Origin: Selaginella tamariscina
Taxonomy: Eukaryota; Streptophyta; Lycopodiopsida; Selaginellales; Selaginellaceae
NCBI GenBank assembly: GCA_003024785.1
Contig: PUQB01000804.1
Coordinates: 1-64,000 of the forward strand
DNA: 64,000 nt
Reading direction: 5' to 3'
Shown: piece after piece, positions 31,184 through 43,560 of the stretch
How positions within the stretch are numbered: the stretch's first letter is position 1
Layout of the letters: each line of letters opens with the position of its first letter
Notes under the pieces: model-generated
The model's database searches: none
Told to the model about the DNA's origin: nothing
Seen by the model: the letters and a program-made list of their open reading frames with translations, nothing else
Translations under genes and position numbers: made by a program

Positions 31184-34060
31184 CATGGCCAGAGTTACTT
31201 ATGAAGGCATTGACAAAGATTTCTTAGTTGATAAAGATGGAAATGCTTTTGTGTTTGAACATGATCTTCACATTGCTTTCGACATTCCTTGTTAGTTTAG
31301 TATACATGTGGTTCAATTGATGTCAATTTCTGCAAGTTCTAGAGAAGATGTGGAGTTATTACCAGAAGGCAATGCATCAAACCAGTTTGTTTTTTACACA
31401 TTGTGCCCAGCAAAAGGCCCGTTGTTCAGGTTGCGAATAAAGAAGTGTGAGGAATCCATGCTGGTGTGTGTTCTCAGAGCAGAGAAATGTAGGATAGGGA
31501 AGGATCTCATTGATTCATCTAAAGTTAAACGAGTCTTTGAATTACCGGAGATATACATTGAAAATGTCATTTATGAACTTCCTCCAAAGAAAGAAAGCAC
31601 AGAGAAGTACTTGGGCACACTGGCATGTTCCGGTGCGAGTCAGTTGAAGTTCATGTGTCGGACATCTCAAATGCATCAATGCTACCTGCCCCAGAAAGCT
31701 AATGAATGTCACTTCAAGGGTGCTATGGAGAAGGCAAAGACAACTGAGTCAGGCAAAGTAAAAGGCATGAAATGTAAGCATTATGGAGAGGAGCCATTAC
31801 TAGTGCACACTTGTTCGGCTTATGTGTACTACATTCTGCAGACGACATTTCTTTTACAAGGTTGTTCATTCACAGAGGTGTTCATCATCATCTAGTCAGC
31901 CCCTTAGTGTCAGCTTCAAACGTTCAGTGTGACAGAGCTAGTGTCAACAATGTGGTAAAAAGCAGTCCATGAACCAATCAACAAGTGATTGAGTTTCAAG
32001 TTGCACGTGAACTCATCTTTGAAGAACTTTTCAAGGAAGGAGAAGAAGTCTCGTACACTGGTTTACTCTCCAAACCTTTTAGAGCTGAGGACAAAGTTGC
32101 CAATATTTTTCATTCATGTCATACATGTTCCAGGGATGGAAATGCATGGTGCTAAGGAGCAACCTTTGATATTCAAAATGACAGTTGAGGGACCAGGTTC
32201 AGGAGTCAACTACATCAAAAAGTGTTAAAGTGGAGGAGACCTTCATGATCAATGGGTTGTTCTAGACCACACACACCATATACCAGACTGGGCAACAATT
32301 GGAATACACCTTTATGACCCATTGTAAGTTGTAGAACACTTCATAACACTTTTTAATCTTTGTTATTTAATGCTCTCTTACAATGTCAAATCCATGGTCA
32401 CTATAGCTTACATAGATATGTGCCGCGAAGATAATGTCGCAATGCTGAAGTTCTTGAACACAATGGTAGAGGTTTGTAAGAAACAGGGTTTGGAGAATGT
32501 AAACTTTGCTGGTTTCATGTTGGATGAGGCTAGAGCGATATGGATAGCCTTGTGCCAAGTATTTAATAACGGAGCAAAGATGAAAGGAAGGGAAAGAAGC
32601 TGTTTGTTTCACTTTATGCAATTTGTGTGTCAGGTGACAAAAAAATGGATTGTAAAAGAACACCACGAAGAACACATGAAGCTTGCTTGTGCCTAGCCTA
32701 TAGCACTTAATGAACAATCTAAACAAGAACAACTAGCAATTCTCGAGTCTTTTTGGGAAGGACGAGCATCAAACATTTCTGCTTTGAAGACATGGCTGTC
32801 TTGGTGGATCAGGCATGAGGATCACATCTCCATGGTGGAACTGGAAGACATGACATAAGAAGGACTCACGAGCATTCCAACTACAAACAATGCTGAAGTG
32901 ATTCACGCGAGAGCAAGAAGAGCAAGATTGGCCAAAGAGTATCACTGCTTGAGGTGACAATGTTAGACCTCACCGATGCAGTTCTGCAAAGTGCGAAGGT
33001 GAAAGCGGCAATAGAAGGGAGGTATACAGGTTAGGTCCTTTGAAGGAAACTCTATTGAAACGAGTGCAACGCAAACTCTCTGAGGGGAAAAGTGTATCTC
33101 CATCAACAATTATCAATCTGGTGGAAGATGAGGAACACTTGACCAGCCCAGAGGTCACAAGTACCACTAAGGTTTGAGTGCAAACTGTCAGGAGAACAGT
33201 CACAGGAACAAAACAGTCTGATGCTCAATGTTCACACAGACATGATGTAGAGTACACAAAGCAGGTGGTCCAAAAAAACAGGAGAAAGAAGTTTAAGGTT
33301 TGAAGAGGTTTTGGAGAGAGAGATTGCACAAACAGAGTGGGCCATTAGACGAATCGGAACATCCAGTAAGCTTAAGTGTTTGAGGATGAATCAGGAAGGA
33401 ACTGCTCTGTGTGGAAAACTAATCGGTTATCCAAGCAGAGTGCCAGCACCAGGATTCTACGGAAAATGAATGTACAGTGATGCCTTGGGGAATGAGGAGT
33501 ATGTACAATAGATGATGTGGTTCTGCCCAAGAGATTCAGGGTGTTTCATGCGGCCAAATGACAAAAGAATTCCAACACCACCAATGGTTTAGCCTGTGCT
33601 CAAGGAAACAAAGCTGACAAGTGAGGAGGTCAGAGAACTATAGGATGCAGGCTTTGTTTTGAAAGGTTTACAAGGGATGGCAAGAAGAGTAAATGAGGGT
33701 CAGAAGGACAAAACACCATTGCCACCACGTGGAGCTGGATCTATAACAATTCTACCTTTCAAAAGACGCATGGTCCGGACTCCAACAAAAATGTCTAAGG
33801 AACAACAAAAGAATTTCCACAAGGCCAAGACGTTTTTAGGTCGAGTGAGAAATGTTGAAGTGACAATTAAAGGACGAAAGGAGGCTTTTGTTGTGTCAAT
33901 ATGAAATGACTTTGCAAAAGTGACTATCAATACTTATCCTACATGCAGTTGTTGTACCTTTCAAAAGAGCAAAAGTTGGAGCCCATATATACACATATAC
34001 TTCGTCTACAGCCGTGTGCTTAGCTTGTCTACAAAGGCGATTGCTCAGTGAGATGAAGGT
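31184..34060 (+). pseudogene. MULE transposase (decayed), unit 2
   Basis: Starts at 31184 (MARVTYEGIDKDFLVDKDGN), stops at 31295, then an open block 31308-31895 (KGPLFRLRIKKCEES; Cys/His pairs MCRTSQMHQCY, MKCKHY suggest a zinc-binding N-terminal domain). The catalytic region follows: DQWVVLDHTHHIPDWATIGI near 32250-32310, a possible intron (GTAAGT at 32322), then AYIDMCREDN, NFAGFMLDEARAIWIALCQV and CLFHFMQF, and after a stop LKTWLSWWIRHEDH and TNNAEVIHARARRARL. The Asp of VLDHTH, the Asp of MLDEAR, the C..H pair and a later Glu fit the MULE DDE core with its C2H signature. Near 33920-34010, TINTYPTCSC and IHIYFVYSRVL resemble a SWIM zinc finger. At least five in-frame stops or frame changes are visible, so it is not functional as read. 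Confidence 0.72.
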
Positions 34061-34199
34061 TAATTATTTACTAGTGAATTGCAATAGAGTTCATGACCCA
34101 TCGGTGTACAAAGATAAATGGTATACATAAAAATGCTTTATTTGAATAGTAACTTATTGAACTTTTTTATAAAGTATTCAAAAAAAATTCTAAAAATTT

Positions 34200-34353
34200 A
34201 AATGATTTATTTGTTAGTCGGCAAATATTAAGCCAGTCGGCATATTCAAAAAACTTATATCAAATAATATTCTTGAGAATATTCTAAATATACCTAGAAT
34301 ATCTGTGAATATACTAGAATATTCCGAAGCCTCCTGATCCTTCGCTGAGACCC
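34200..34353 (-). repeat. Right terminal region of the MULE
   Basis: Read on the minus strand it begins GGGTCTCAGCGAAGG, AGGAGGCTTC, GGAATATTCTAGTATATTC, and includes several more GAATATTCT-type blocks and two GCCGAC blocks. It is an imperfect, shorter version of the left end. Confidence 0.75.
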
Positions 34354-34362
34354 TATATGTAG
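34354..34362. repeat. Right target-site duplication of the MULE, unit 2
   Basis: TATATGTAG follows the right end directly, then GCATATTTGG of the host intron. It equals the left duplication in unit 3. Confidence 0.75.
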
Positions 34363-34427
34363 GCATATTTGGTACCAGAATATACTGGTGTTTTTTAATT
34401 CTAGAATATACTCATGCATTTTTACAG

Positions 34428-34661
34428 AAGAAGCTGCAGTTGAAGAATCTAGAGGACACTGCAGGAGAAGTACACCATACAATGGAAATTCAGAACCTCG
34501 AAAGGACTTTGAAGGATTTCCAAACTCAACTCGCAGAGAAATCTTCACAGCTTGTGTCTTATGAAAAGGTCGGTGTGTTTATGTCGGGGTATGCTACGAT
34601 ATCCGTCATGTTAGTATGTAAGCAATGTATAAGTACACGACTTTGTGTACGAAAATGTGTA

Positions 34662-34701
<40 letters not shown>

Positions 34702-36876
34702 CATACATACATACATGAAGATATGTGATTTATATTCCTATGTCATGCTTGTATAAATATAGTACTTGTCTGATGGATTGCATGTGTTATGTTTTGTGCA
34801 ATACCAGCGTTATTTTATGACTTACAATACGACATAAATATACAGATACTTGTGCTTCTTTGTAGTTCTATACATTACTATCACTAATAAAATGTAGTAC
34901 TGTACTACGTCTTGTGTATATGTGTAATGTACTATACATATATATGTGTGTGCATGTACGCTTTGTATACTAGAGTGTTGAGTAATGTGTATAGACATTA
35001 TAATACACACATGTACATACTATATGCACTATGTGTAGTATAGTCCATATTCCATATACTCTGTCAATGTAAGCTTAGTACAAAGCAATATATAATCCAA
35101 GAGAACACACACACACACATAACGGTTGGTTATTTGAATGTAGGCTTTGAAGGACACTGCAGAGAAGCTTGAGGGTGCATCGGATGAGTCTCAAGAGAAG
35201 CTCACAAGTGCTTTTGAGATTGCCGCCTCTCTCCGTAGATTGCTTGAGGACCGTGAAAACCAATGTGCAACACTTGAAGGCAACTGCAGGGTAATATTTA
35301 TAATCCTATAGCGTTTGTATATACTTTAATATAATATTATATATTTAATTTATTATTAATGCATATATTATAATGTAGAGGAAGGAGTTGGAGCTTAACG
35401 AAGTACAAAGAAAGCTTTCTGCTGTCAACCACAATTTTTCAGACGCTCTTGAAGCACGTAATGCCCGTATACAAGAGCTGGAGAATATTCTTATGCAAAA
35501 ACAGGCCGAGGTATGTAATAATATTGATTATTAATATAACATTGCATATGAATATTGAAAAAATATCCATACATTCGTGCATATGTCATATGCATGTATA
35601 ACATCGTAGTATAATACTAAGTTGTAGGTACTTAATAGAATATGTACACAGTATTTGTCTGGTTATATAATAGATAGTATGTGTCTGTTGTAATACAGGA
35701 TATATCAAAACAGGCTAACAGTGTAATGTGTCTGTTCATGTATTAGTACATATCTCCATAAAGTATGCATATATGCTTCTGTTTATCTTGTAAGTATAAA
35801 TATACATATGTATCTATCACACACACACACTCTACTATTTGTGTGGCAGATGCAAGAGGCACAAACAGAATATCAGGAGTTGGAGAAATCGCTTGACTTA
35901 AAGGAAGCATCAGTACGCAGGTTGGAATATGAAATGGAGCTCAAGTCTGGTACGTTCACACATACACATGTAGAGATGTGTGTATTATATATACACACAC
36001 ATACATACATATATATGTGTGTTCATATGTGTATATTGTAATACAGAGAGAGAATCACAAAGAGCAAAGGCATTTGTTTCGAGCTTTGCGACACAGTGGA
36101 CAGAAGCAGGATCTCCAAAACGAAATACTCCTAGCCCACGTTTAACACACGTAAACGAATCAATGAGGAGCGTCTACAACCAGGCAAGAATATGTATATA
36201 CCTATATGTCTATCATATACAAAGCTTCTAGTCACACACACACACACACACAATAAGCAATGTTTATAACCAGGCAAGAGTTGCATTGCAAGCCGACATG
36301 GTTACTCCTGACAGTAAACAGCAACAGACATATGAGTTGTGGAAAACACAAGAGGTTAGTACAACTCTGTGTGTGCATGTCTAACAAGGTGTATGTACGA
36401 TGTATACAGTTCCATAAAACGTCTTCACAATCGGATGGAAGCAACAGTGATGGAACTCCGAGACGTAAATCAGACGAAGAGCATGAAATCGAGACAAAGG
36501 TATGTATATATTATACTAGATATAATACGTATATATCTACAAGCCCGGATTATGTACACACACACGCACGCACACACCACAGTTACGTATTTCTCTTGGG
36601 AAGATGCAGGGCGTGTCGTATGCAGAAGCTGTAATTACTTCTTCATCAGTTGGTGAACAAAACAAACAAGTGGAAAGCCTTCACGAGGAAATCCAGCAGT
36701 TACAAGCCAGAATTATGAGCAGACTTAGAGAGCCCTCGCTAAATGTATGTGTGTGTACATTTCTATACATATCTGTGTGTGTGTGTGTGTGTGTGTGTGT
36801 TCACAAAACAACAATGCAGGTATATAATTCTCTTGTTTTGCAGGAAAGATCGAGTCCTAGTTTGAAAGAACAATAA
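34428..36876 (+). CDS. Gene B2, 3' part: coiled-coil exons, unit 2 (open throughout)
   Basis: Exons: 34428-34568, 35144-35290, 35379-35510, 35850-35949, 36047-36183, 36274-36354, 36410-36499, 36610-36744, 36844-36876 (TAA). All phases agree and the frames stay open. This includes the first exon (KKLQLKNLEDTAGEVHHTME), which is shifted by one base in unit 1. The product is coiled coil with a Ser/Thr-Pro patch (SPKRNTPSPR) and a Ser/Asp-rich exon (SDGSNSDGTPRRKSDEEHE). It is separated from the exon ending at 26061 by the MULE, giving an intron of 8.37 kb. With its 5' end missing and upstream exons damaged, it probably yields no full protein. Confidence 0.72.
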
Positions 36877-36938
36877 TCCTGCGTTTTGTATGCAATTCCA
36901 GCATATCTCGACAGGTATTGAGTGTACGTGTGCGTACG

Positions 36939-36953
36939 TGTGTGTGTGTGTGT

Positions 36954-36989
<36 letters not shown>
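36939..36989. repeat. Compound (GT)n(GA)n microsatellite downstream of gene B2
   Basis: About eight GT units pass through GAGTGA into a run of about 15 GA. It is the counterpart of 5388-5451 with different run lengths. Confidence 0.93.
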
Positions 36990-36991
<2 letters not shown>

Positions 36992-38473
36992 TATTTACGT
37001 ATTTTATCTCAGATAAGTGTGCTGGTGACGAGGTTTCTTAATTAAACACATTTTTGATTACTTGTACATTAGTGTGGGCTTGTCAATTACTTTGATTAAT
37101 TGCATTTAGAAGAATTTAATAATTTTAAAATATTAAAATGATTTGGAAAGATTCTGCATATAGAAAGTACACTATTATAATAATAATAATAATAATAATT
37201 TTACATCATAATGATAAATGACATACGGAGTTTAAATAATGCAACATTGTACTAGTTTAACGAACATTAATTTATTGATTAGGGTTGAAAATATTAACCT
37301 GAAAGGATACGTTGAGGCTCATTTTCAAATAGATTTTCTTATCTCATATATTAAATTTATTTAGTCATGAATGCCAGTCAATATGGTCATTATAAATTTC
37401 ATTTTACATTATCTTAAATTCTATTTAATAGTTATTATAAACTTAATCTTACAGTTACTGTAAATTCAATCTAACGGTGACATTCAAATTCAATTTAAGG
37501 AGTATATTAGGTCCTTATAAGGTCACCCTTATAAAGATGAGAATATACTTTACTTTATGAAAATATATTTTATTATGGCAGATAGGGTTTATAGATTCTT
37601 GTTATTGTGAATTAAGAAGATACCAAGGAAAATAATTGTGAAATAGTGTTTAATTTACAATTGAGAAATCCTAATTTATTATAAGGATAATTATTTTTTA
37701 TATATATTTTAAAATAAATTCCTTTTTAGCATTGTCAATTTAACATAAAGATTTTTTTTTAATCTTTTATCCCAAAGCTTTCTTAAATAAATATCCTTAA
37801 AGCTTTTTCAAATCATTAAAAAAAATAAAAATTACACAATGTTTACAACTAATTTTCTTTAAACTCTTAACAAATTTTTTATTTTAAATGAAATTAAAAA
37901 GCAAGTGCTTATTATGTTTATGTTTGAAGTGTGGTTGTGTGTTTGCTAATCACACACATCTCATGCACATTCCCTTTGTCACACATACATAAACATTTCA
38001 TACACATCACACACACAACCCATGCACATTCCCTTTGTCACACACATAAAAACAACCCATGCACATATTACACACACATCCCATTTTATGTGTGTGGACT
38101 TAATTGTATAAATGTATATTTGTAGGTATTCTAAGAAGTACAATGTATATAAAAGTGTATAAAAGTGTTACATAGTGTAAATCTTATTAGGAGGGATAAA
38201 TAATTCATTTTAACAAATTATATTAATGTGAATTTCATCATATTATTAGAGCAAGTAAAATATTAATTATGGATGTTCAATAAAGCAAATAACATAAGTT
38301 ATCTATAAGATTTCATAAATATATATATAATGTTATGTAAGAGTAAATGGAAAACAACCAAATGTTAACTTACAACTTTTTATATTTGAGACTGAGTATT
38401 TAAAGAAACCAACATAGTAACAACTATCACAACCACATCAAGATTCATTCAATTGAGAAGATAATATGTATTT
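36990..38473. other. AT-rich spacer with CA-rich minisatellite, unit 2
   Basis: Aligns with 5452-6830. It contains ATA repeats (37176-37198), A/T runs, and at 37952-38095 the CA-rich minisatellite with CCCATGCACATTCCCTTTGTCACACA. No gene is supported. Confidence 0.65.
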
Positions 38474-38767
38474 TTGTGTATATGTGTGCGTTCTAAGTTT
38501 GTATATTTAACAGAAGAGGATTATTATAGCTCTGGCATGAAGAAAAGGAAAATCAAAATTGAAAATATTAAATTTTTATGTTATACACTTAAGAAGAGTG
38601 ATGAAGTAGTTGTTAAAATTATAAAAACTGGAAATAAAGAGGCACAGACAAGTTTAAAAGTAGATTTTAAAATAGTTAATAGTTTAGATAAATTAATTAA
38701 TAGTTTTTTCTTATTAGTCAAAGAAAGAAGTGAATATGTCTTATTGAAAAATCTTCTTTATATATAA
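38474..38767 (+). CDS. Small open frame of unknown function
   Basis: A 97-codon frame (EEDYYSSGMKKRKIKIENIK; Lys, Ile, Leu and Ser-rich) with no signal peptide or recognised motif. It may begin after an intron-like acceptor (TTAACAG at 38507-38513) rather than at an ATG, which would make it a decayed exon. The same stretch in unit 1 (6820-7135) is broken. AT-rich composition makes chance openness likely. Confidence 0.25.
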   Translation: MCICVRSKFVYLTEEDYYSSGMKKRKIKIENIKFLCYTLKKSDEVVVKIIKTGNKEAQTSLKVDFKIVNSLDKLINSFFLLVKERSEYVLLKNLLYI

Positions 38768-38984
38768 GTATATGTTGAGTGTGTACATAACACATGAATA
38801 TGTATATAACAGTGTAGCAATCTGGCAAGAGTGGCTACTTTATTTCTTGAAATGTTTTGTAGAACTTCATACACATTCTCTCTCTCTACATACACACACA
38901 CATATATATAATCCTTAATCACATTCATATGGTGTTTTGTGTTGTGCTTTGCATGTCCAACCATTCTACTTCATGTCTTCTCAG

Positions 38985-39445
38985 AATGTGAGGGACATGG
39001 AACATTAATTCGATTGTCAAGTGTCAAGAGTTTCATTTAAGTGGAGTTGTCTGCCCTTGTTGCTTCTTGGAAATGTATTCCACTCAGACTGCACGATTCA
39101 CCATGATGTTGTGCTATGAAACAATCTCATTTTGTGATACCTAGTGATGTTGTGCTATGGAACAATCTCATTCTATTATACATGGAAAACAAGGAATGTT
39201 TGGTAGCTATGGAGCTACTCACAAGTATGCAGTGTGAACCGAACTTTGCTTTGTGTTTAAGGCTTGAATATACTTTGACAAGCACACACAAAGTGTATTT
39301 TATAGACATGCAAAAGCATGCAAATTTGATATAGATGCTTTTGTGGTATACATGTTGGTAGACATGTATAGTGTGGGAGTGTGGTTCAATGTAGGTTGTC
39401 TTTGATAGGATGAGCCACTACAGTGTTGCTTCATGGATTAGTTAT
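38985..39445 (+). pseudogene. Pentatricopeptide-repeat pseudogene fragment, unit 2
   Basis: Counterpart of 7380-7860. The VDMYS motif is retained but followed by a gap where unit 1 reads KCGSV, then FDRMSHY and VASW. An upstream open frame 39116-39334 is not the PPR frame throughout. Different indels in the two units show independent decay or sequence error. Confidence 0.6.
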
Positions 39446-39619
39446 TTATTATATAACATGTATTATAAGTTTTAGAATGGGTATACTTTGATATTCCCTT
39501 ATGAGGGTGAGTGCACATATAACCTTGCCACATTTATTAATCACCCTTAAGCTTAACCTAATGTGGCATTTAAAGAAGGGGTCACATGCCCTTACCTCAC
39601 TTCACCCTTGTAAGGGTGA

Positions 39620-40235
39620 GGGTGGATAAACTCATCAGGTTAAGAATAATAATTAGATAAACTCATCAAGTTAAGAATAATAATTAAGCTAAGAGTCTAA
39701 CTTAGGAATAAACTCATCAAGTTAAGAGTTCAATTTAAGAACTGGGTTAAATTATCAGATTAAAAATAATAACTAGGTTAATAATTCAACTTAGGGATAA
39801 ACTCATTAGGTTAAGGATATTGATTGGGTTAAGGGTCCAGCTTAGGGATATTTTAAGGATAATAATTGGGTTAATGGTTCAACTTAAGGATAAACTATTG
39901 AGTTAAAGGTTATTAAATAACTGATCCTATGCATAAACTTAAAGATAAACTCATTGATAAGGTTCCAACTTACACTATGTGAAGGGTCTAACTTAGGGAT
40001 AAACTCACAAGGTTAAAGATAATAGCTAGGTTAAAAGTTTAACTTAGTAATAAAATCATCATGTTAAGAATAATAATTAGGTTAAGATTTATTAAATAGT
40101 CAAGCTTAAACATGAGTAAACCTAGAAGCTTGAGGATAAACTCGTCATGTTAAAAATAATAACTTCATTAAACGTCCAACTTACCAAATTAAGAATAACA
40201 ATGGGATAAATAGTAAATTATTATTAAATAATCAA
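39620..40235. repeat. Minisatellite of about 40-45 bp units, unit 2 version
   Basis: Roughly 12-15 imperfect units of AGGATAAACTCATCAGGTTAAGAATAATAACTGGGTTAA plus GGTCCAACTTA. Unit 1 retains only about four (7960-8250). Units are AT-rich and strongly diverged, and no frame is meaningful. Confidence 0.85.
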
Positions 40236-42495
40236 GCCCACAATGATGGGTATGTGTACTAGTAAGTTAATAAAATTATTTCTTATGTCATTTTAAAAGA
40301 TATATTTTTTGGTTATCCACAAGTTTAGGGTTAGAAAAGCCAATTTCCCTAACTGAAGGGGCATGTTTTCAAAAATGAATGTCCAAGTGAGTACAAAGGC
40401 TCAATTTGAAGTAGATTTCATCACACACAAGGGCTTTATAAATATATCTCCATTCCACCCTTCAATAAGTAAGAAATGCATCTACCCTTCAATTTTCTCA
40501 CAAGTTAATGAAAGCATTCCTTATGAGGAAATAAAAAATAAAAAGTGTAAATGTAAAGTTATAAATGAAAAGAAATAACCATATGTATTTGAGTTTAGCG
40601 TGACAATTTCAGTGAGAGGTAAAGATATAAATCCAACACTTCTAAAGCCGGCTAAAAAGTTCTTACAAAAAGAGTGCATAGGTCTTTCATTAGGTCTAGT
40701 CATTATTTGAGCATATCATCATTGATCACCTTTAAATAATCCTTGGCCTTCTCATAAAAGGCATTACGTTTAAAATATAAATGCAAAACTAGTTTGTTGT
40801 TTATTTCCAATTAAACATTTATTATATATTATATGTGTTGCATGAAGAAATCTTCACCCTTTCATACTTTCATAATAATGAATTTTTTTTGTGCTAGAAC
40901 ATATAAATTTCTAAAAATGAAATAAATAAATATATATGTCTTAAAAAATGAAGGATTACATATGAATCCAACAAGTTAATCATTGTTGATTATTTATTTA
41001 CATAAACTTTTTGTCCTTACATACGTGAGCGATGAAATACTTAGTAAGTAAGAGAGATGATAAAACATGATTATATCAATTAATATGAAGAGTAAATTTC
41101 ATAAATAAGTTCTTATTTAAGAAAATTAAACTTAGTTAGGGTTAAGGGGGTTAATTGCATAACCCTAATTTATCCAAAGGGTGGAAGTCCCCAAAATATT
41201 ACACAATAAATAAGATTGACAACATTTGTATTTAGATTAAACTTTATATATATATAAAAATGTATATTCTTCATCTTACTTAAAGTTGTTCTGTAAACTA
41301 TATCTTAATTAACTTCCAAATTATATCATGATTAACCTTTCTATTTATCTTAATACTTTATATATGTGGCAAGGCTATTTAGAGCGTTGCACACTACATG
41401 GTAGTTTTTACTACCATGTCATCATGTCCATATAGTTCCATACAATTTATTTTGTCATTCATAGAAAATCCCGTCCTCGGCACCAAGGACATATTCATGG
41501 CCTAAAACAATGTGCTACACAACTATATTACAATGTTGTACATAATTCGTGGATGTCCTTGGTGCTGAGGATGGTGCATAGTCTTAGAAAGCTGCAAAGG
41601 ATAGTGTATGGCCCCTAGAACCATTTGTGTTTGATGTATCTTCACTGTAAATACTTTTTACTTCTTTAGATTAGAAGCTGTCATGAAAATAGTTTTTATA
41701 ATAAGGTTGTGAGTTCAATTCCTTTATAACAAAAGATTGGTGCATGGCCCAAACGAGATTTGAACTCCCAACTTTCTAGGGCATGCACGCACCATCTTCC
41801 ATGCCAAGGATGGTGTATGACCTAGAAAGTTGCCCTTTTTAGTAAAAAGTTGGTGCATGGACTCAATTAGATTTTAATATAATAATTATATTACATACAA
41901 AAGTATCTAAAACACAAACTTTGTAGTGGTGCCTAAAACATGTTATTAAAATACCATTTTCTTGTGGCTCATCAAACACTCTTTTACTTACTTAAGTATG
42001 TGTAAATGCTAGTTGTTGATCTTCTTTTTATGTATAATATAATTCTATATGCTAGAAAGGCATAAGATTAAATCGATTTAAATGGTTATAATGACTATAT
42101 CCCTAAATGACAGTATATTCCTATGTTTAAATTGTTTTTATGCTACCAAAAATGGTATAATGTGATAAACCAAAGTAAAAGTTGTACGTCCCAAGACACA
42201 TGTGTGTGGCCATTCATAATAGTGACCTCAACATAACAAGGCTCGTTTGGTGGCATAACATACCATACAGAAGAGATAACTACATTTGACAAATTATAGC
42301 CACATTTGGTTAAGTACCATGTAAAAGTTGCATCTGTATATTTAAGAAAAGCTACAAGTCTAAATAGGGGATTTCTAAACAAAGTGCATGTGAATGGGCA
42401 CTACAAAAAATGGACTTCAATTTCTATGACATTGCTAGGACAGAATGGGCATGGTAGTGGAATTGACCTAATAGTTGAACAACCAAATGCTATTT
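39742..42495. other. 2.75-kb segment present in unit 2 but absent from unit 1
   Basis: Unit 1 passes from the minisatellite (about 8236, GGGTTAAAGG) almost directly to AATAGAAGCCATCCAAAAAGC (8258), whereas unit 2 has this extra block between the same flanks. It holds most of the minisatellite, AT-rich sequence (40240-41460), several palindromic repeat modules (41465-41880) and small open frames at 42143-42503 without motif. Presence of the same repeat families suggests unit 1 lost it. Confidence 0.7.
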
Positions 42496-43560
42496 TGCAA
42501 TAGAAGCCATCCAAAAAGCTTGTGTAGCCTAGACTTTCATAAAGCATGAATTACCAGCGCACACATGAAAGCCATATTGCCCCATCCAAGTAACAACTTT
42601 GGTATCATGAATTTCCAATCATATGCATGTTCATCATATTGTTAGTGTATATTGAAAAAGTCCTCTTCCGACGTGAACCATACAATCTCCTTTAGATCCC
42701 AGCTCAATTCACAAAGCAGTTGAGATTGAAGCCACCATAAAGATGCAAAAGATCCCAGCCTAACATGTGGGTTCACTGTAGCAGTTTTCATGTCTTGCAA
42801 GACCACTTTAACCCTTTGTGCACGAAGAAAATGTTGCACCTAGGTAGCAACTTGCCAGAAGATAAAGTATTTTTGCAACAGTACATCTAAAAACACTATC
42901 CTTACATATGTATAATGGCAATAGTCTAGTCTCTTGTGGAATGCCTCAAAAGAGCATAACAAAGTAATAATCCCATGAGTTGTAACCATCGAGATTCACC
43001 AACTATCACTACAAATGTAAAACTCCACAAGCTATGGCCTCAATACATGGGAAGAAGATAGAAAAAATGCCAAAAGCAACTACAAAGCAAACTCTTGGAA
43101 ATGTTTGTATGTCCACATACAAAGTGTATTTGCCAAATCCACTAGCAGTTAATGCAAAAATTGCATATGCCCAACAGAAATCAAAATCCTGCCATGTATT
43201 GGCAACACATAGATCTGCCAAGAATCGCTCAAAATTGTCCCACACACAACTTGCAGGTGATCCACACAAACCCTTAAGTTTGACAGAAGATCCTCTAACT
43301 CAGCAAAGAAAAGATGCATAGCAAGTTGTGATCCCAACTATAGACAAATCCAATTGCAGCTCCCGTAAAAAGCTGTATTGGATGTGTAGAGGAGAACTTG
43401 TAGCAAGATCCCAATTGCAACTCCCATGAAAAGCCAAATCTATAGTATTAGATGTGTAAAGGAGAACCCAACGAAGAAAATTGTAAACCAATGGAGCTGC
43501 ACATAAAGATCCCCTAGAGAAAGAGTGAGGTGATGTGCCTTGAAGTAAACATGTAATCAG
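42496..43560. other. Spacer with possible decayed coding sequence, unit 2
   Basis: Counterpart of 8250-9400. Short open frames occur on both strands (43034-43321 plus, 43149-43337 minus), but their limits differ from those in unit 1, which argues against a conserved gene. No recognised motif. Confidence 0.35.

Larger units (their letters stand above)
26086..34353 (+). mobile_element. Mutator-like (MULE) DNA transposon of 8.3 kb inserted in a gene B2 intron
   Basis: The element interrupts the intron between the coiled-coil exons ending at 26061 and starting at 34428. Unit 1 has no insertion at the same place. Ends: left GAGTGCCGCCATTCTGGAGGCTTGGG and further in GAATATTCTAGAATATTC; the right end, read inward, has GGGTCTCAGCGAAGG, AGGAGGCTTCGG and GAATATTCTAGTATATTC. 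These are imperfect terminal inverted repeats. A 9-bp target duplication TATATGTAG flanks it (best seen at 34354-34362 and in unit 3 at 59678-59686), the size typical of Mutator elements. Inside, left to right: a long minus-strand gene, a tandem array, a tRNA-related sequence, a promoter-like region and a plus-strand transposase. Both genes are broken. Confidence 0.8.

Noticed and set aside
26086..34353. LTR retrotransposon or retroviral insert
   Set aside because: No reverse transcriptase, protease or gag motifs and no long direct terminal repeats; inverted ends and a 9-bp duplication fit a DNA transposon.
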